From NCBI GenBank assembly GCA_018266255.1, contig JAFEAT010000022.1:106654-170653 (forward strand): 64,000 nt of DNA. The letters run 5' to 3'. This DNA is from Cyanobacteria bacterium SZAS-4. Its GTDB lineage: Bacteria; Cyanobacteriota; Vampirovibrionia; Obscuribacterales; Obscuribacteraceae. The notes beneath the pieces were generated by a model that was not told the DNA's origin, did not search any database, and saw only the letters and a list, made by a program, of their open reading frames with translations. The position numbers and the translations under genes were made by a program. Each line of letters begins with the position of its first letter. The stretch's first letter is position 1. Shown piece after piece: positions 1 to 12,400 of the stretch.

Positions 1-3000
1 GACAAAATGAAGTACTGGCGAGGTGAAAATCTCCTGCTTGACGCAGAGGACGGTCGAGTTTTGACAGCGGCTGAACAACAGCTAGCAGATTTCGCTGCAG
101 GCATAAATAAGAAAACAGAGGCTCAAAAGGCGTTCGCGGCCGACATCAACGATGCCCTGGCAAACACCTGGATGAATGCGGATGATCTAGCTCGAGTCAA
201 AGCAATACTAGCTTTCAAAATAAGCGCGAACAGTTGGGAAGACGCAAACAAATGTCCAGACATTTTGGATTTGTTCAATCTTTACAAGGACAAAGGAGTG
301 TTCGGTGCCTATTATCGAGACCATGAAAAGCTCATAAACGGAGTCCTCAACCTCAATGAAACTGAACAACAAAATTACTGGAACGGCAAGAGATTACAAG
401 ACTCAGGACGAACCGACTTTTCGCAGGAAGAACAAGCTTTAATAACATTTGCCCAAACTCTCGATCAAAACGTAGATAGCTATCTCGATGATGGCGCAAT
501 GAAAGATGCGGCTCATCTGTATCTGGCAGATATCGCAAAGTCGGAAAACGGAAGCGCAGAGCCAAGCGCCCTGGTATTGTTCCTTCACAATGCGTGCACA
601 GATGCCTCAGCCTTAACTTTGACCAACGCAATCGCTAACGACAAAACTGGTCAGATAAAGGCGTGGATCGACCAAAATCATGATTTAGCATCTTCCATCC
701 TAACCAGTGCTCTCTACAAGTGCGATATTCCATCTGGTATCACATATGATGCAAATGGTTTCGTAATTTATCCGACAAGAGATCCGATTGATGTCCTTTG
801 CGACTCAATCTTGTCTGGAACCACGACTCTACAAGACAAATTGCTGCTCACCAACGACAAAACAGAAATTCTAAATCTGCTCGAGCACAGCACTCAAGAC
901 GAAAGAAACAGGATAGCCAATAACGAAATTACCCTTTCAAACTTAAGCACTGAAGACCAGGAATTTCTTCGACAAATCGCTAGGGACGTTGTTGTCGATG
1001 AGAACAATCAAGCACATATTCCGCCCGCAGACACAGTCAGAGCGTACGTGCTTGGTTACGCCAATGAAGTAGAGGTTCGAGCACTTCTCAGTCAAGGAAC
1101 TCCAGACACAATTGCAAAAATGAAAGCTGAGTACGGTGCCAAGTTTGGTGGCGCAGATCTTGGCGCAGACTTACTAAACAAAATAGACCCGGCTCAGCAG
1201 AGTCAATACATCGCGTGGTTGCACTCGACTGAAATTGTCGCCACCCAAGATTTCATGGACAAAACCCATGACTTGAACAACAGCTACAGCTTAATGGACG
1301 GATTCATGCGCTCCGGATGGGATGGAACGAAAGATTACGCATATCAATCCGCCGATGCATATGCAGCTGCGCTGAAAGAATATTCCAGCAAATTTGAGCA
1401 AATTCCTGAAGAAGTACGGGAGCAGCTTTCGCAAAGACTAGAGTCCGCGATAAAAGCATTTAAAGACTCGCGTGGTGCAATGAACGAGCAGTTGGTGGAC
1501 CTAGCCATCATGCTAGGCACGATGGCAGTGACGATGGGCGGCAGCGCACTGCTTCAAGCGACAGCATTATCCACGCGCATGGCCGTTTTCGCCGCAAGCG
1601 GAGCAATCTTCAAAGTGCTAGCCAAGCGGGCAATGGATGGCACCGAGGCTGAAATGGACCTGGAGAGCATCCTTCATGACGCAGTCACCGGCGGTCTGTC
1701 GGGCGGATTCGCCGCGATAACGCCAGAAGATTTGCTGGCAGCATTGCCGCAGTCACTGATTACTAAATTAGCAGGAGGTGTGACGAGCGCAGATATCATA
1801 GGCGGCCTTGGCGAACGCGTAACTCAGCTGATTGGCGATCAAGGTCAAGCAGCGTTGCAAGAAAAGATAGATCATATGATCTTGCAAGCGATAGCAACAG
1901 GACGGAATATCGATGCGAAAGGAGCATTAGGAATAATGCAAAACCTCATCGATAACACTCCGGAGCTGGCTGCCATTGTTGCTCAAAATCCAGGTCTGAA
2001 GGATACTATCGCCAACTCCATTGCTAACAGCCTTGCCACTGAGATTCAAATTGGATCAACCAATGCACTGCTGAATCTGGGACAGCAGCAGCTCCGCGGA
2101 CTGATCGGCGGAGAGACGATTATGGAAATCAGCACCACCGTGAGCGTCACCGCCGGTGGTGTGATGAACTGGGATGATAGCAAGTCTATCGGCGAAAATA
2201 TGAGCATCATAGTTGCTCAAGTTCTGGAAGCCGATAAGCAAGCACTTGGAACTGGTCTCGTGTTCCACTTCGGTATGCAAGGCTTTGGTATGGCCGTTCA
2301 AGTCGGCACAGAAGGGGCAAAATTCTTAGGCCTTGTAAAACCAGGTGAGCCACCGACTCCTGCCAACTTGGTCGTTACGTACGAAGACGGCTCCCAACAA
2401 ATTATCAAACCTGGACAAAGCATCCCAGATATAAGCAAAGTCAAGGACGTTGCAGCAGTGCCTGAAATTCTGGCAAGAACTTCTGTCAATGATCCTCTCG
2501 GAGAAATCAAGCCTAACAATGGTGGCACTGAAAATCCAACCACCGTATTGACGAATGCGATCGTTGATACCAATCTCAAGTCAAACGTTGAGACTGGTAT
2601 AGCTGAACTTTCACTGCCCGCCCAACGCTTGATCGCTGACGATAGCGTTATTCTAAAGCCGGTCAAAGACATAAACGACATTGCGCCAGAACTGCTAGAT
2701 CAGCTTGTACCAGGTAAGGACAAGACGTTCAGGCAGATGTTGGAAGATCCAACCGAAAGCGGCGCATTCTACGATCCAAGTACCAACACAATTTACTTGC
2801 GACCAGACGCGAACTCAGATGCCATCAATCACGAACTCTGGCACGCGGTAAATAAAGGGCTGAAAGACTTTGCCGGCAGCGAATCCATGCTCAGGGCAAT
2901 TGGTAGAGACCAAACTCTGGGATTGCCGACCGACAGGTACTTTGATCCAGCTCTAAACGAACAGGCTAATCAAGAAATCTTCCAACAAAGCGCACGAATT

Positions 3001-6000
3001 TTAGAAAAATTGCAATCCAGACAAGCTCTGACAGCGGGAGAAATGACCTTTCTTCTCGCGCATCCCAATGCCGTCGAAGTTACGGCAGAGCGCTTATTCA
3101 TGCAGGGTATTCTGCAGCGAGCACCGTGGGAGCTGTTGATCGACTCTCCAGCAACAAAGGAAAATCCGCATCCGGGAATCGATGGTTCTTTCAAATCAGC
3201 AGAAGGCAAGTGGCAGTTGCCACCAGATGCGGTGGGTGATCCACTCTCCCTGGTGCCAGTGGCTGCAGATGCGCCAAACCGTCAGATTCCGGTGACACAG
3301 ACAGTGGTTGACGGATTAACCAAATTCTTCATTACCAACGACGCCGGCGACGAAGTAGAGATCGCCTTTGACCAGGAAAACTTTCACTGGAAGACTGTAG
3401 AAGACAACCAACCACTGGATTCACGACTGCACTTAAGGATGCCAGACGGCACCTTGCAGCCGGCCAATTTCTTTGTGGATGATCTGGGATGGTTGTCACA
3501 ATCGATTCAATTTATTATAGAGAAAAACATGGGCATCGTAGAGAAGCGCTCTAACGGCGACTACGAGTGGCACTACAACAATAAAATGTGGGTATCCAGC
3601 GATGATGGTATGACCTGGTCTTTCACCGATATGAGCGGAGAACCCGGCAGCCGTAGACCAAATGGATCACCGATATCACAAACGATGGTGCTTGATGCCA
3701 ACGGCAACCAATTTATTTGGGATGAAAATGGAATTTCAGCAGCTCAAGGTTGGCTGCTGGGAACAGAGCCGCCGGGCTACGATGCAGCGTTCCCAGAGCG
3801 AGCGTTCAACTCAAAAACATCATGGATTGAACCTAATGGTGATGTTTGGCAGTGGGTTCCCGAAAAACATGCTTTTGAAAATGGCGACAGAACCAGATTT
3901 GTCGATTTCTCGAACAACGCAAAAATCTACGACTTTGATCCATCAAAAAACTTATTTGTTGCAGCTGATGGTGCAACTTACGAAAACAGACCGAACGGTC
4001 AATTTTGGACATACCCAGACGACACACGCGTGTGGCGCGACTCATACGGTCAGTTGTTCAAAATTGACGCCGCGAAAAATTTCCGTGAGTACGTTCAAGG
4101 AGAATGGATCACACTCGACAAATCACTGGAATCGAACCTTTTCGATGTGCTAAATCTCCACAATCCAGGCACTGAATCACTGCAATATTTGGCAGAGCGT
4201 GCCTACAGTCAAAGCTACAGAAACAACTTGTTTCAGTTGCCAGAGTCGATGCCCGAACATATCAGAACACAAATTCTTGAAACGCACGGAGAGCCATGGC
4301 AACTAATTGCGGCACAACAGGCATGGAAATCTGTTGAAAGATTGAGTGATTTCGCTCAATTGAGCGAAGCAGCAAAAGCAACCAGATTTGACGACTTGTT
4401 CAACGAATATCTTGGCTGGGGGCAACGAAAAGTATTGAATCAACTGGCTACGCCAGAGCAGTTTATCAACCTAGTCGATCAACGTCCGCAAGTTGACTGG
4501 GCGAAGCCGATTCCAGGGTGGCTGAGAAGAGAGTATGCCGATCTTGCAGGATGGCAGATTGAGGCCGCTAATCGCGCCTACGCTGAAACTTATCAAAAAG
4601 GACAACGCTTCGATCAAGAAGGGTTTCAACAAAGATTAGAGCGGTATATCGCCATGGGAGAAAACGACTTCATCCTCAACTTCGCGCCCGAACTGATAGT
4701 CTCGCGCGTGCCAGTTAGTCAGGATGTGACTTTGCTTTTAGCGAACGTCATACGAAATCAAACTGGCATGGACAATTCAGAAATATTCGGCAGCGGCGAC
4801 ACGGGTAAAAAGGCTTCTGCTTTAGCACGTCGAATTAGTCCTTTCGATTTCGAAGCTGCCTACAAAGCGCTAGGTGGTGCTGACCTGGGTCCAATGACAC
4901 CAGAACAAATTTTTCTCGAGGCACAAAGTCCTAGAGGGCGCGGAGCGGCAGGCCTGTCCGCACTATTTGGAGATCAATTCCAAGGGTGGATCGATGCACA
5001 GCGCACCTACCACAGAACAACCGAGGAAGCAGTTGGTTGGATCTTAAACGCCACCAGTTGGCTTGATTCTGCGACGCCTAAGGATAGACAGGATCTAGTC
5101 TCCAAACTTTCTAAAAATCCAGGTGCTCCGATTGAAGAGCTGGAAATGCTGGCAAGAAATTGGATGCAACTTAGCGAAGCACAAAGACAGCAACCGTTCG
5201 ACGATGTGATAAAAACGATCAGAGCTAGGACTTACCCTGGAGCGGAAGATTTAAATTTCGCTGCAGAAGCAGCCAAATGGGGAGTGTTACCCGAAGATTA
5301 TGCCAAATTCGAAGAGCGATACTTAGCGGCACAGGAGACTGAGAGCCCGTTCCCAACCGACCGAGTCTGGGAATCAGGCAATCTCAAAGGACACTTTATT
5401 CCACGCTCCGATCCACGAGCGATTTTCCTCGGACCATACACAAATTGCTGTCAACATCCATACGACGTCGGTGCATCTTGCGCCTGGTACGGATTGGAAA
5501 GCGCAAACTCTGGATTCTTTGTAGTTGAAGATGCGAAAGGACAGATCGTAGCTCAGTCATGGGCCTGGGAGTCTGACGATGGAGGGCTGGTCTTCGACAA
5601 CATCGAAAGTAAAGGACTAAACGATCGCAGCCCGGCGGTCGCCTCCATCTATCAAAAAGCGGCAAATGACCTATCAAACCAGTATTGGGAAGTGACAGTC
5701 GGTCATAGCTCAGGTGACATGAAAGAACCTCCGCCCGAGTGGGTTGATGCTGGAGTGAACAAGCTCAAGCCTCCAAGCGAGTATTCTGGTTACACAGACT
5801 CGGCCGAGCAGTGGGTACTGGCAAGTAATCCAGAACTTCGCATCGAGCAGCAAGAACGCAGCAAAGCCATCTTTCGTGGGCTTACCACGGCAGACAGACC
5901 GGCGATTGAGCGCATCGCACAAGAGCGATTCCCCGTCGGATGGACAGGTATCAGCTTTACGCGCGACTCTGTTGGACAGGTCATGGAGGCACCAGATGGC

Positions 6001-6300
6001 ACCATTTTGGGCTATGCAATTTGGGAACCGGCGAACCACTATATTTCCGAAATTGCAGTGTCTTCGGATGCAAAACCTAACGATACGGTTGGACTCATAA
6101 TCAAGCTATCCCGAGAAATCATGAAGGATCCAACTGCAACTTGGAGTGCCGACTGCAGAGAGTCGACATCGTATGCATTGATCAAACGCATGGAGCAAAG
6201 TGGTCGGATTCGAATTACGTCAGATCAAGTCACAAACAGCATGAATGGAGAACCGATGCATCACGTGGAATTTGTTCCGGTGGTTCGGGGAGGCGAATAA
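1..6300 (+). CDS. Giant multidomain protein A (5' end cut by window edge): metalloprotease-like core, GNAT-like C-terminus
   Basis: The frame is open from the first base, and its first residues (DKMKYWRGENLL) align with residues ~904 onward of the next gene (DKAKYDSGKVLL). The ATG at base 7 is therefore an internal methionine and the real start lies upstream. In order it holds a helical region with annexin-like repeats (to ~nt 1400), a hydrophobic Gly/Ala-rich segment (nt 1480-2350), and a metalloprotease-like segment: GAFYDPSTNTIYLRPD, HELWH at nt 2830-2844 and EVTAE at nt 3076-3090, which could supply the third zinc ligand as in lethal-factor-type proteases. After nt ~3225 it differs from its paralog: Trp/Asn/Gly-rich repeats (nt 3540-4110), a helical part, a Cys/His module (TNCCQH, SGFFVVED, AQSWAW, FDNIE; nt 5437-5630) and a GNAT-like end (nt 5860-6290). 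Domain names are inference; the paralogy is directly visible. Confidence 0.85.
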   Translation, partial: DKMKYWRGENLLLDAEDGRVLTAAEQQLADFAAGINKKTEAQKAFAADINDALANTWMNADDLARVKAILAFKISANSWEDANKCPDILDLFNLYKDKGVFGAYYRDHEKLINGVLNLNETEQQNYWNGKRLQDSGRTDFSQEEQALITFAQTLDQNVDSYLDDGAMKDAAHLYLADIAKSENGSAEPSALVLFLHNACTDASALTLTNAIANDKTGQIKAWIDQNHDLASSILTSALYKCDIPSGITYDANGFVIYPTRDPIDVLCDSILSGTTTLQDKLLLTNDKTEILNLLEHSTQDERNRIANNEITLSNLSTEDQEFLRQIARDVVVDENNQAHIPPADTVRAYVLGYANEVEVRALLSQGTPDTIAKMKAEYGAKFGGADLGADLLNKIDPAQQSQYIAWLHSTEIVATQDFMDKTHDLNNSYSLMDGFMRSGWDGTKDYAYQSADAYAAALKEYSSKFEQIPEEVREQLSQRLESAIKAFKDSRGAMNEQLVDLAIMLGTMAVTMGGSALLQATALSTRMAVFAASGAIFKVLAKRAMDGTEAEMDLESILHDAVTGGLSGGFAAITPEDLLAALPQSLITKLAGGVTSADIIGGLGERVTQLIGDQGQAALQEKIDHMILQAIATGRNIDAKGALGIMQNLIDNTPELAAIVAQNPGLKDTIANSIANSLATEIQIGSTNALLNLGQQQLRGLIGGETIMEISTTVSVTAGGVMNWDDSKSIGENMSIIVAQVLEADKQALGTGLVFHFGMQGFGMAVQVGTEGAKFLGLVKPGEPPTPANLVVTYEDGSQQIIKPGQSIPDISKVKDVAAVPEILARTSVNDPLGEIKPNNGGTENPTTVLTNAIVDTNLKSNVETGIAELSLPAQRLIADDSVILKPVKDINDIAPELLDQLVPGKDKTFRQMLEDPTESGAFYDPSTNTIYLRPDANSDAINHELWHAVNKGLKDFAGSESMLRAIGRDQTLGLPTDRYFDPALNEQANQEIFQQSARILEKLQSRQALTAGEMTFLLAHPNAVEVTAERLFMQGILQRAPWELLIDSPATKENPHPGIDGSFKSAEGKWQLPPDAVGDPLSLVPVAADAPNRQIPVTQTVVDGLTKFFITNDAGDEVEIAFDQENFHWKTVEDNQPLDSRLHLRMPDGTLQPANFFVDDLGWLSQSIQFIIEKNMGIVEKRSNGDYEWHYNNKMWVSSDDGMTWSFTDMSGEPGSRRPNGSPISQTMVLDANGNQFIWDENGISAAQGWLLGTEPPGYDAAFPERAFNSKTSWIEPNGDVWQWVPEKHAFENGDRTRFVDFSNNAKIYDFDPSKNLFVAADGATYENRPNGQFWTYPDDTRVWRDSYGQLFKIDAAKNFREYVQGEWITLDKSLESNLFDVLNLHNPGTESLQYLAERAYSQSYRNNLFQLPESMPEHIRTQILETHGEPWQLIAAQQAWKSVERLSDFAQLSEAAKATRFDDLFNEYLGWGQRKVLNQLATPEQFINLVDQRPQVDWAKPIPGWLRREYADLAGWQIEAANRAYAETYQKGQRFDQEGFQQRLERYIAMGENDFILNFAPELIVSRVPVSQDVTLLLANVIRNQTGMDNSEIFGSGDTGKKASALARRISPFDFEAAYKALGGADLGPMTPEQIFLEAQSPRGRGAAGLSALFGDQFQGWIDAQRTYHRTTEEAVGWILNATSWLDSATPKDRQDLVSKLSKNPGAPIEELEMLARNWMQLSEAQRQQPFDDVIKTIRARTYPGAEDLNFAAEAAKWGVLPEDYAKFEERYLAAQETESPFPTDRVWESGNLKGHFIPRSDPRAIFLGPYTNCCQHPYDVGASCAWYGLESANSGFFVVEDAKGQIVAQSWAWESDDGGLVFDNIESKGLNDRSPAVASIYQKAANDLSNQYWEVTVGHSSGDMKEPPPEWVDAGVNKLKPPSEYSGYTDSAEQWVLASNPELRIEQQERSKAIFRGLTTADRPAIERIAQERFPVGWTGISFTRDSVGQVMEAPDGTILGYAIWEPANHYISEIAVSSDAKPNDTVGLIIKLSREIMKDPTATWSADCRESTSYALIKRMEQSGRIRITSDQVTNSMNGEPMHHVEFVPVVRGGE

Positions 6301-6321
6301 CAACCTAGCGTTCCGCCAACC

Positions 6322-6335
6322 TACAATTTTTCCAC
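6322..6335 (+). promoter_or_regulatory. Weak copy of the CACGACTTTTCCAC-like motif
   Basis: TACAATTTTTCCAC matches the best motif copy (59403-59416) at 11 of 14 positions. It lies in the 139-base gap between the two giant genes, 104 bases upstream of the second one and in its orientation. Its meaning is inferred from recurrence elsewhere in the window. Confidence 0.35.
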
Positions 6336-6439
6336 GTTTATTCCAGAAACGTTTGAGAAAGTAAACCCAGTCGGACCGATGCTTACCACGACCCTTCCAA
6401 GCGGAGCCGCCCTGGACAACCAGGCGGGCAGATAAACTC

Positions 6440-9400
6440 GTGCCAGATTTTACTGAATCGAAAACGGAAGGAGCCAAAGTTGCCGACAAAGTCAAACATG
6501 GTGACTTTACTGGAGCGATTCAGGAGGCACAAGAATATCTCAAAGAGTTGCAAAAACGAGATCCTGAACATTATAAACAGCAGGCTCAAGCATTCACTGA
6601 TGAACTGGTGCGAGATGGAGGTCTGCCGCTCCTAGAATTTGAGTTAGGAACTGCCGATCACTTGCACACGGAAAACTTTGACAAAGCAGCTCTAACTGCT
6701 TTTGAACAAACGACACAGGATCCTTTAGCGGCTGCGCTGGCAGATTTGCTCTTATCAAAATGGGATACCCTGCCCCTCACTGGCGACACCACTCTCAAGA
6801 GCGCCGTCGATCAATACTGCGAAAATCGAGACAGAATTGAGCTCCATGACGGTGCATCGGTTATGTACGACTCGAGCACGCCACCGAAGGTAATGGCAAT
6901 CTACTATGCCGATGGAACAAACGTTGAATTTATTAGAGACGCAGAAGGAAAACTGACTCTTCAAACAGACAATGCAGCGCTGAATGGAATTTTGACTAAC
7001 ACCGACGGACAAACTCTCGCCGTCGACACTTACGGCAATATCACCCTCCGCAGTGAAACAGGCTCTCTCGTGTTCCAAACTGACGCCTCACTGGTCAGAC
7101 TGGATGCTCATGGCATTGTCATGCCCAGCGATGGACATCAAACCGAAGATCTCCTGGCCAGGCATTACGCTGATGAAATAGAACTCGCATTTCAGAAAAG
7201 CGGCACTGAGCGAGATGAAACTCTAAGAGCAATCAACAACGAAATGTTGACTTACATTCAGAGCCAGCCAGACCAAATATCAGCTCAATCATCGATATTT
7301 GGAAAGGTAACTGCGCAGTTGGCGCTCGACGGACAACTCGGAAACGGTTTGTACGAAACTTTCGCACACAACGATGCTCTGCAAAATTCAATCAATGGAA
7401 GCAAATACCAGGGATGGTATCACGGTGACACATTGAATGCTTATGCGGCGTCGAGCGCAGCGCAGGACACAAACGATCCGCTCAGTGCAATACACAGGAT
7501 GTTCGCTGCTGGCTTCGCCACCAATTTCAATGCCATCGACATTGCCGCAAATGGTGGCAATACCGACAACATGGCGGGCGATGGTGACTTACAGACATGG
7601 AAAGACAAGAGCGCCGGGCGTGCCGCCGCCGAAGTTCTGCTCATTTCAGTGGAAAACCTGCGTGGTATTCCGCTCTTCGATAACCTCTACAACGGCAGGG
7701 AAATCACAAAAGAACAAATTCAAGACTGCCTCTCAAAAGACCGTGCACTCTTAACCACAAGAGAGATCGATGCACTCAATTTCCTGCTCACAAACTTCGA
7801 TGAAATCGCCGGCAAGAATGGCAATCAACTCACGGAATTCGCACTGAAAGTCTATGCTACAGACCGCAATAGTAGTGCCGAGACTGCTTATGCGTACAGC
7901 GACGCAACCAGTGCACAGCAACTGCGAGGATGGAATGACCTAGCGCCAGCAGTGACGCCAGATCAGCAACACCAGCAAGTTACAGCGTTAAGAACATGGA
8001 TGGGCATCGACACAATCGGCAGCCTGGGTTCGGTCGACTCAGAAAAAATTCTGGGAGCACTGAATGGAATGACGGCGGCAGAACGCACCAGTTTAGAAAA
8101 GGCCTACGAGGCGACATTCCATTCCAGTTTGCGTCATGACCTGCAGTGGAGACTAGGAGACAAATATCCACAAGCCGAAAGCATTTTAGATAGAGCAGAT
8201 GGAAAGGCAGACGTAGCATCACATATCCATAACGCTCTCAATGTGCTCGAATCAGAGTTTGCACCCTGGCGTGACGGTGGTTTCGCCATCAACGATTTCC
8301 CGCAAACCGATGCGCAAAAGGGCGCGTTGAAAGATATTCGCGACACACTTTCTGTGCTCAACTCAATGCAGTTAGCCGAGCTTCGTGCAGACTACTTGAG
8401 TAAGTACGGCATCAGTCTTGACGAAGCATTGCTGCATGCCGACGACATTGAACCAGCTACTTCTCAAACAATCGCCCTCTACCTGCAGGCAGGTGGCACA
8501 GACAAACGCACTAACGACACTGAATTTGTCGAGAGTTTAGCCGTAATTGCTTTGCAATCAAAAGACCTTCGCATGTTTGAAGAGGCTTTTCGCGGTTCAA
8601 GCGATGCCGCACGAGCAGCTTTCAAAACAAAGTACGGTGAATCGACCGTAAAAAATGCTTTCGGCGACTGCTACGAGCAAATGATCGCGCTGGACTATCT
8701 AAATTTCGGAAGAGCTCAATTAGCAACGGTGGCAGCTCAAGACACGCACTGGTTACACACCAACAAAGACGCCATTCTCGTCGCTTGTAAAAATGCCACT
8801 CCGGAAGAGCGTGAGCAATTCACTCACGGACGTGAATTGGCGCAGAATGCAGACATTTCCAAGCTTCAAGGAAAAGACCTGGAAGATTATAACTACTATA
8901 AACAGTTACACGCTGCCCTTAAAAACGCAGCATACGATTGGGAAGTGAACGGATGGGAAGCTGCAATTCTCTATCCCGATAGTACGTTCATTCGAGACTT
9001 CACGGCGACACATCATGATGGCGCATTGGGCTCAGCGATCGGAAGCTGGACAGACAGCTATATGATTCAAGACGTCTTCAGAAACATGAGTGAATCCGAT
9101 TGGGAATTACTCACTTACAAAGGAGTCGAAGGTCTCAATGCTGAAGACAAAGCCAAGTATGACAGCGGCAAAGTATTGTTGGCCAAAGCAGCTGAAGGTG
9201 TCGCTTTAACTGCAGACGAGCAAAAACTGGCAGACTTCACAAAATCAGTAGATGACAAAGTTGAACTGAGCAAATCATTCAACATCGACGTTCGAAGTGC
9301 ACTCGCTGCCATCTGGATGAATGACGATGACCGTAACCGCGTCAACGAAATTTTGAACTTCAAAGTTGCAGCAGCAAGTTTCGAAGATTCGAACAGCTGT

Positions 9401-12400
9401 CCTAACATCCTGGATTTGTTTGAGCTATACAAAGACAAAGGCGTATTCGGAGCCTATTACAGAGATCACAACAAGCTCATTGATGGCGTACTGAACATGT
9501 CGGCAGAGGAGCAAAAAGAGTACTGGTTAGGAAAACAAATACAATCAAGTGGCAAAACTGAGCTCACTAACGAAGAGCAATTAGCACTCAACTTTGCCAC
9601 CTCACTAGATAACAACGTGAATAGTTATCTAGATAACGGCGCCATGAAGGATGCAGCGCAACGCTACCTTTCAGATTTGGCGGCAACAACGACTGGAGAG
9701 AGAGAGCCAAGCCTGCTCGTCAATTTCTTGCACGACGCTGCAGTCGGAAAATCTGCGTTGACTCTGGCCAATGATATCGCTAACGACCCATCTGGCACGA
9801 TCAAAGAGTGGGCACGGTTAAATCCAGAAGCTGCAAATAATCTGATCGAGCAAGCGCTCTACAAATGCGACATTCCATCCGGTATCACTTACGGCAGTGA
9901 CGGATCGATGATTTACCCTACGGTTGACCCGCTCGAAGCGCTCCGCGATTCAATCTTGAGTGGCACCACAAAGCTTCAAGACAGATTGCTCTTGACCGAC
10001 GACAAAGCAGAAATGCTTGACGCCATCAAAAACAGCACTCCAGCAGAACGCACGCAACTGTTAAATGATGCATCAGCACTGAATAATTTGAGTGCTTCTG
10101 ATGCGGAATTTTTGAAACAAATCGCCCGCGATGTAACTCTTGACGAAAATGGCAAACCACAACTTCCAGCTGCCGATACCATGCGCGCTTTCGTTCTTGG
10201 ATATGCGAGTGAGGCACAAGTCAGAGCAATAATAAGTGGCGAAACAGCACAAGAAATCATTCAGTTAAAAACAGACTATCGCACCAAATATAATGGCGCT
10301 GATCTAGAGTCAGACATTTTAAACAAAGTGGACGCCCACGACCAAAGTCAGTACATCGCCTGGCTGCAGTCAACGGAAATAGTAGCCATTCAAGATTACA
10401 TGGACAAGACGCATGCTTTGAATAGCAGCTACAGCTTTATGGACTCATTCATGCGCTCCTCATGGGATGGCACACAAAATTATGCGTTCCAAGCCGCTGA
10501 CAATTATGCTGCAGCCATAGCAGATTATTCTAGTAAGTTCGAAGCATTGCCGGCTGACGTTCAACGAGAGTTGTCTGCAAAACTCGAGGAAGCAACGAAA
10601 GCATTCAAAGAATCACGTGGTCAGATGAATGAGCAGCTCGTCGACCTGGCCATCATGCTGGGAACCATGGCGGTCACGATGGGTGGCAGTGCCTTGTTGC
10701 AAGCCACTGCGATGTCAACCAGAATGGCTGTCTTCGCAGCAAGCGGAGCGATCTTCAAAGTATTGGCCAAGCGGGCCATGGACGGAACCGAAGCCGAATT
10801 GGACCTGGCAAGCGTTATGCGAGATGCTGTGACTGGTGGTCTTTCCGGTGGGCTGGCTGCCATTACTCCAGAAGACTTGTTAGGCGCTCTCCCAGAAGCC
10901 TTCATTGCAAAATTGACTGGAGGAGTGGTCGGACGAGACATCGTTGCCAGCCTCGGTCAAAGAGTAACCGGGCTAATTGGCGAAGAAGGGCAAGCACTGC
11001 TTCAAGAAAAAATTGACCACTTAATCCTCCGGGCGATCGCGACGGGAGAAAAGATCAACTCCACGGCAGCATTGAAGACCATTCAGGAAGTAATCGATCA
11101 ATCACCTGAACTCGCGAAATTGGTCGCAGACAATCCAGGACTGCGAGACACAATCGCAAACACGATAGCCAACAATCTGGCCAATCAAATCGAGATTGGT
11201 TCTTCCTCTGCGATTCTGGATTTCGGTCAAAAGCAACTACGCGGATTGCTCGGCGGCGAAACGATTATGGAGATCAGTACCACAGTGAGTACCACTGCGG
11301 CTGGTGTCATGGCTTGGGATCAAAACAAATCGATTGGCGAGAACATGAGCATAATTATTGCGCAAGTTCTTGAAGCCGATAAACAGGCTTTGGGCACCGG
11401 CTTGGTGTTTCACTTTGGCATGCAAGGGTTCAGCCTGGCGGTGCAAGTCGGCACACTTGGTGCCAGATACGTGGGACTTGTTAAACCAGGTGAACTGCCA
11501 ACTGCCGCAAATTTGATCGTCACATATGAAGACGGCACTCAACAACTAATCAAACCAGGTCAAGAAATTCCGAATATCAACCAGATCAAAGATGTAGCGT
11601 CGGTCCCAGAAGTATTAGCACCAAGAAATGCCAATACAGGAGACACCAGCACCGTTATTGATACCGCAGCCGTGGACACAGTTACCGCCCACGTCGACAA
11701 TCCAACACTGAAAGCGAATGTCGAACTCGGCATGGCCGAGATGTCTGCTCCAGCCCAACGACTGCTCGCTGACGGAGAGGTTGTCGTGCAACCGGTGAGC
11801 AATATCAACGACCTTGATGCTGCATTGCTTGACCAAGTAGCACCAGGAAAAGGTGGAAAAACGTTCAGACAGATATTGGAAGATCCTAACGAAGGTGGAG
11901 CTTTCTATGATCCAACAACGGACAAAATTTACGTCCGTCCAGATGCAAAACCGGATGCGATTGCAGAAGAGTTGTGGCACGCCGTAAACAAAGGATTGAA
12001 AGACTTTGCTGGCAGTGCAGCCATGGAACGGGCGAACATACTTGATCACAACCGAAACGTAGCAGATGGAACTGAGACTGATGCATACTTCGACCTGTCA
12101 AAAAACGAGCAAGCAAACCAGGAAATTTTCCAAAGAAGTGCTCGAATTCTCGACAAGCTGGATCGCGGTCAAACGCTGACAGCTGAAGAAGTTGCATTTA
12201 GCGCCGCACACAAAAATGCTTTAGAAGTGACTGCCGAAAGACTGTACATGGAAGGAATGTTGAAAAAAGCGCCATGGGAATTATTCACAGATTCACCGGC
12301 GAGCAAGAATAATCCACATCCCGGTATTGAAGGAAACTTTAAGTCAGGCAAGGACTACATCGTTCCGCCTGATGCAATTGGTCATCCTGAACAATTGCTT

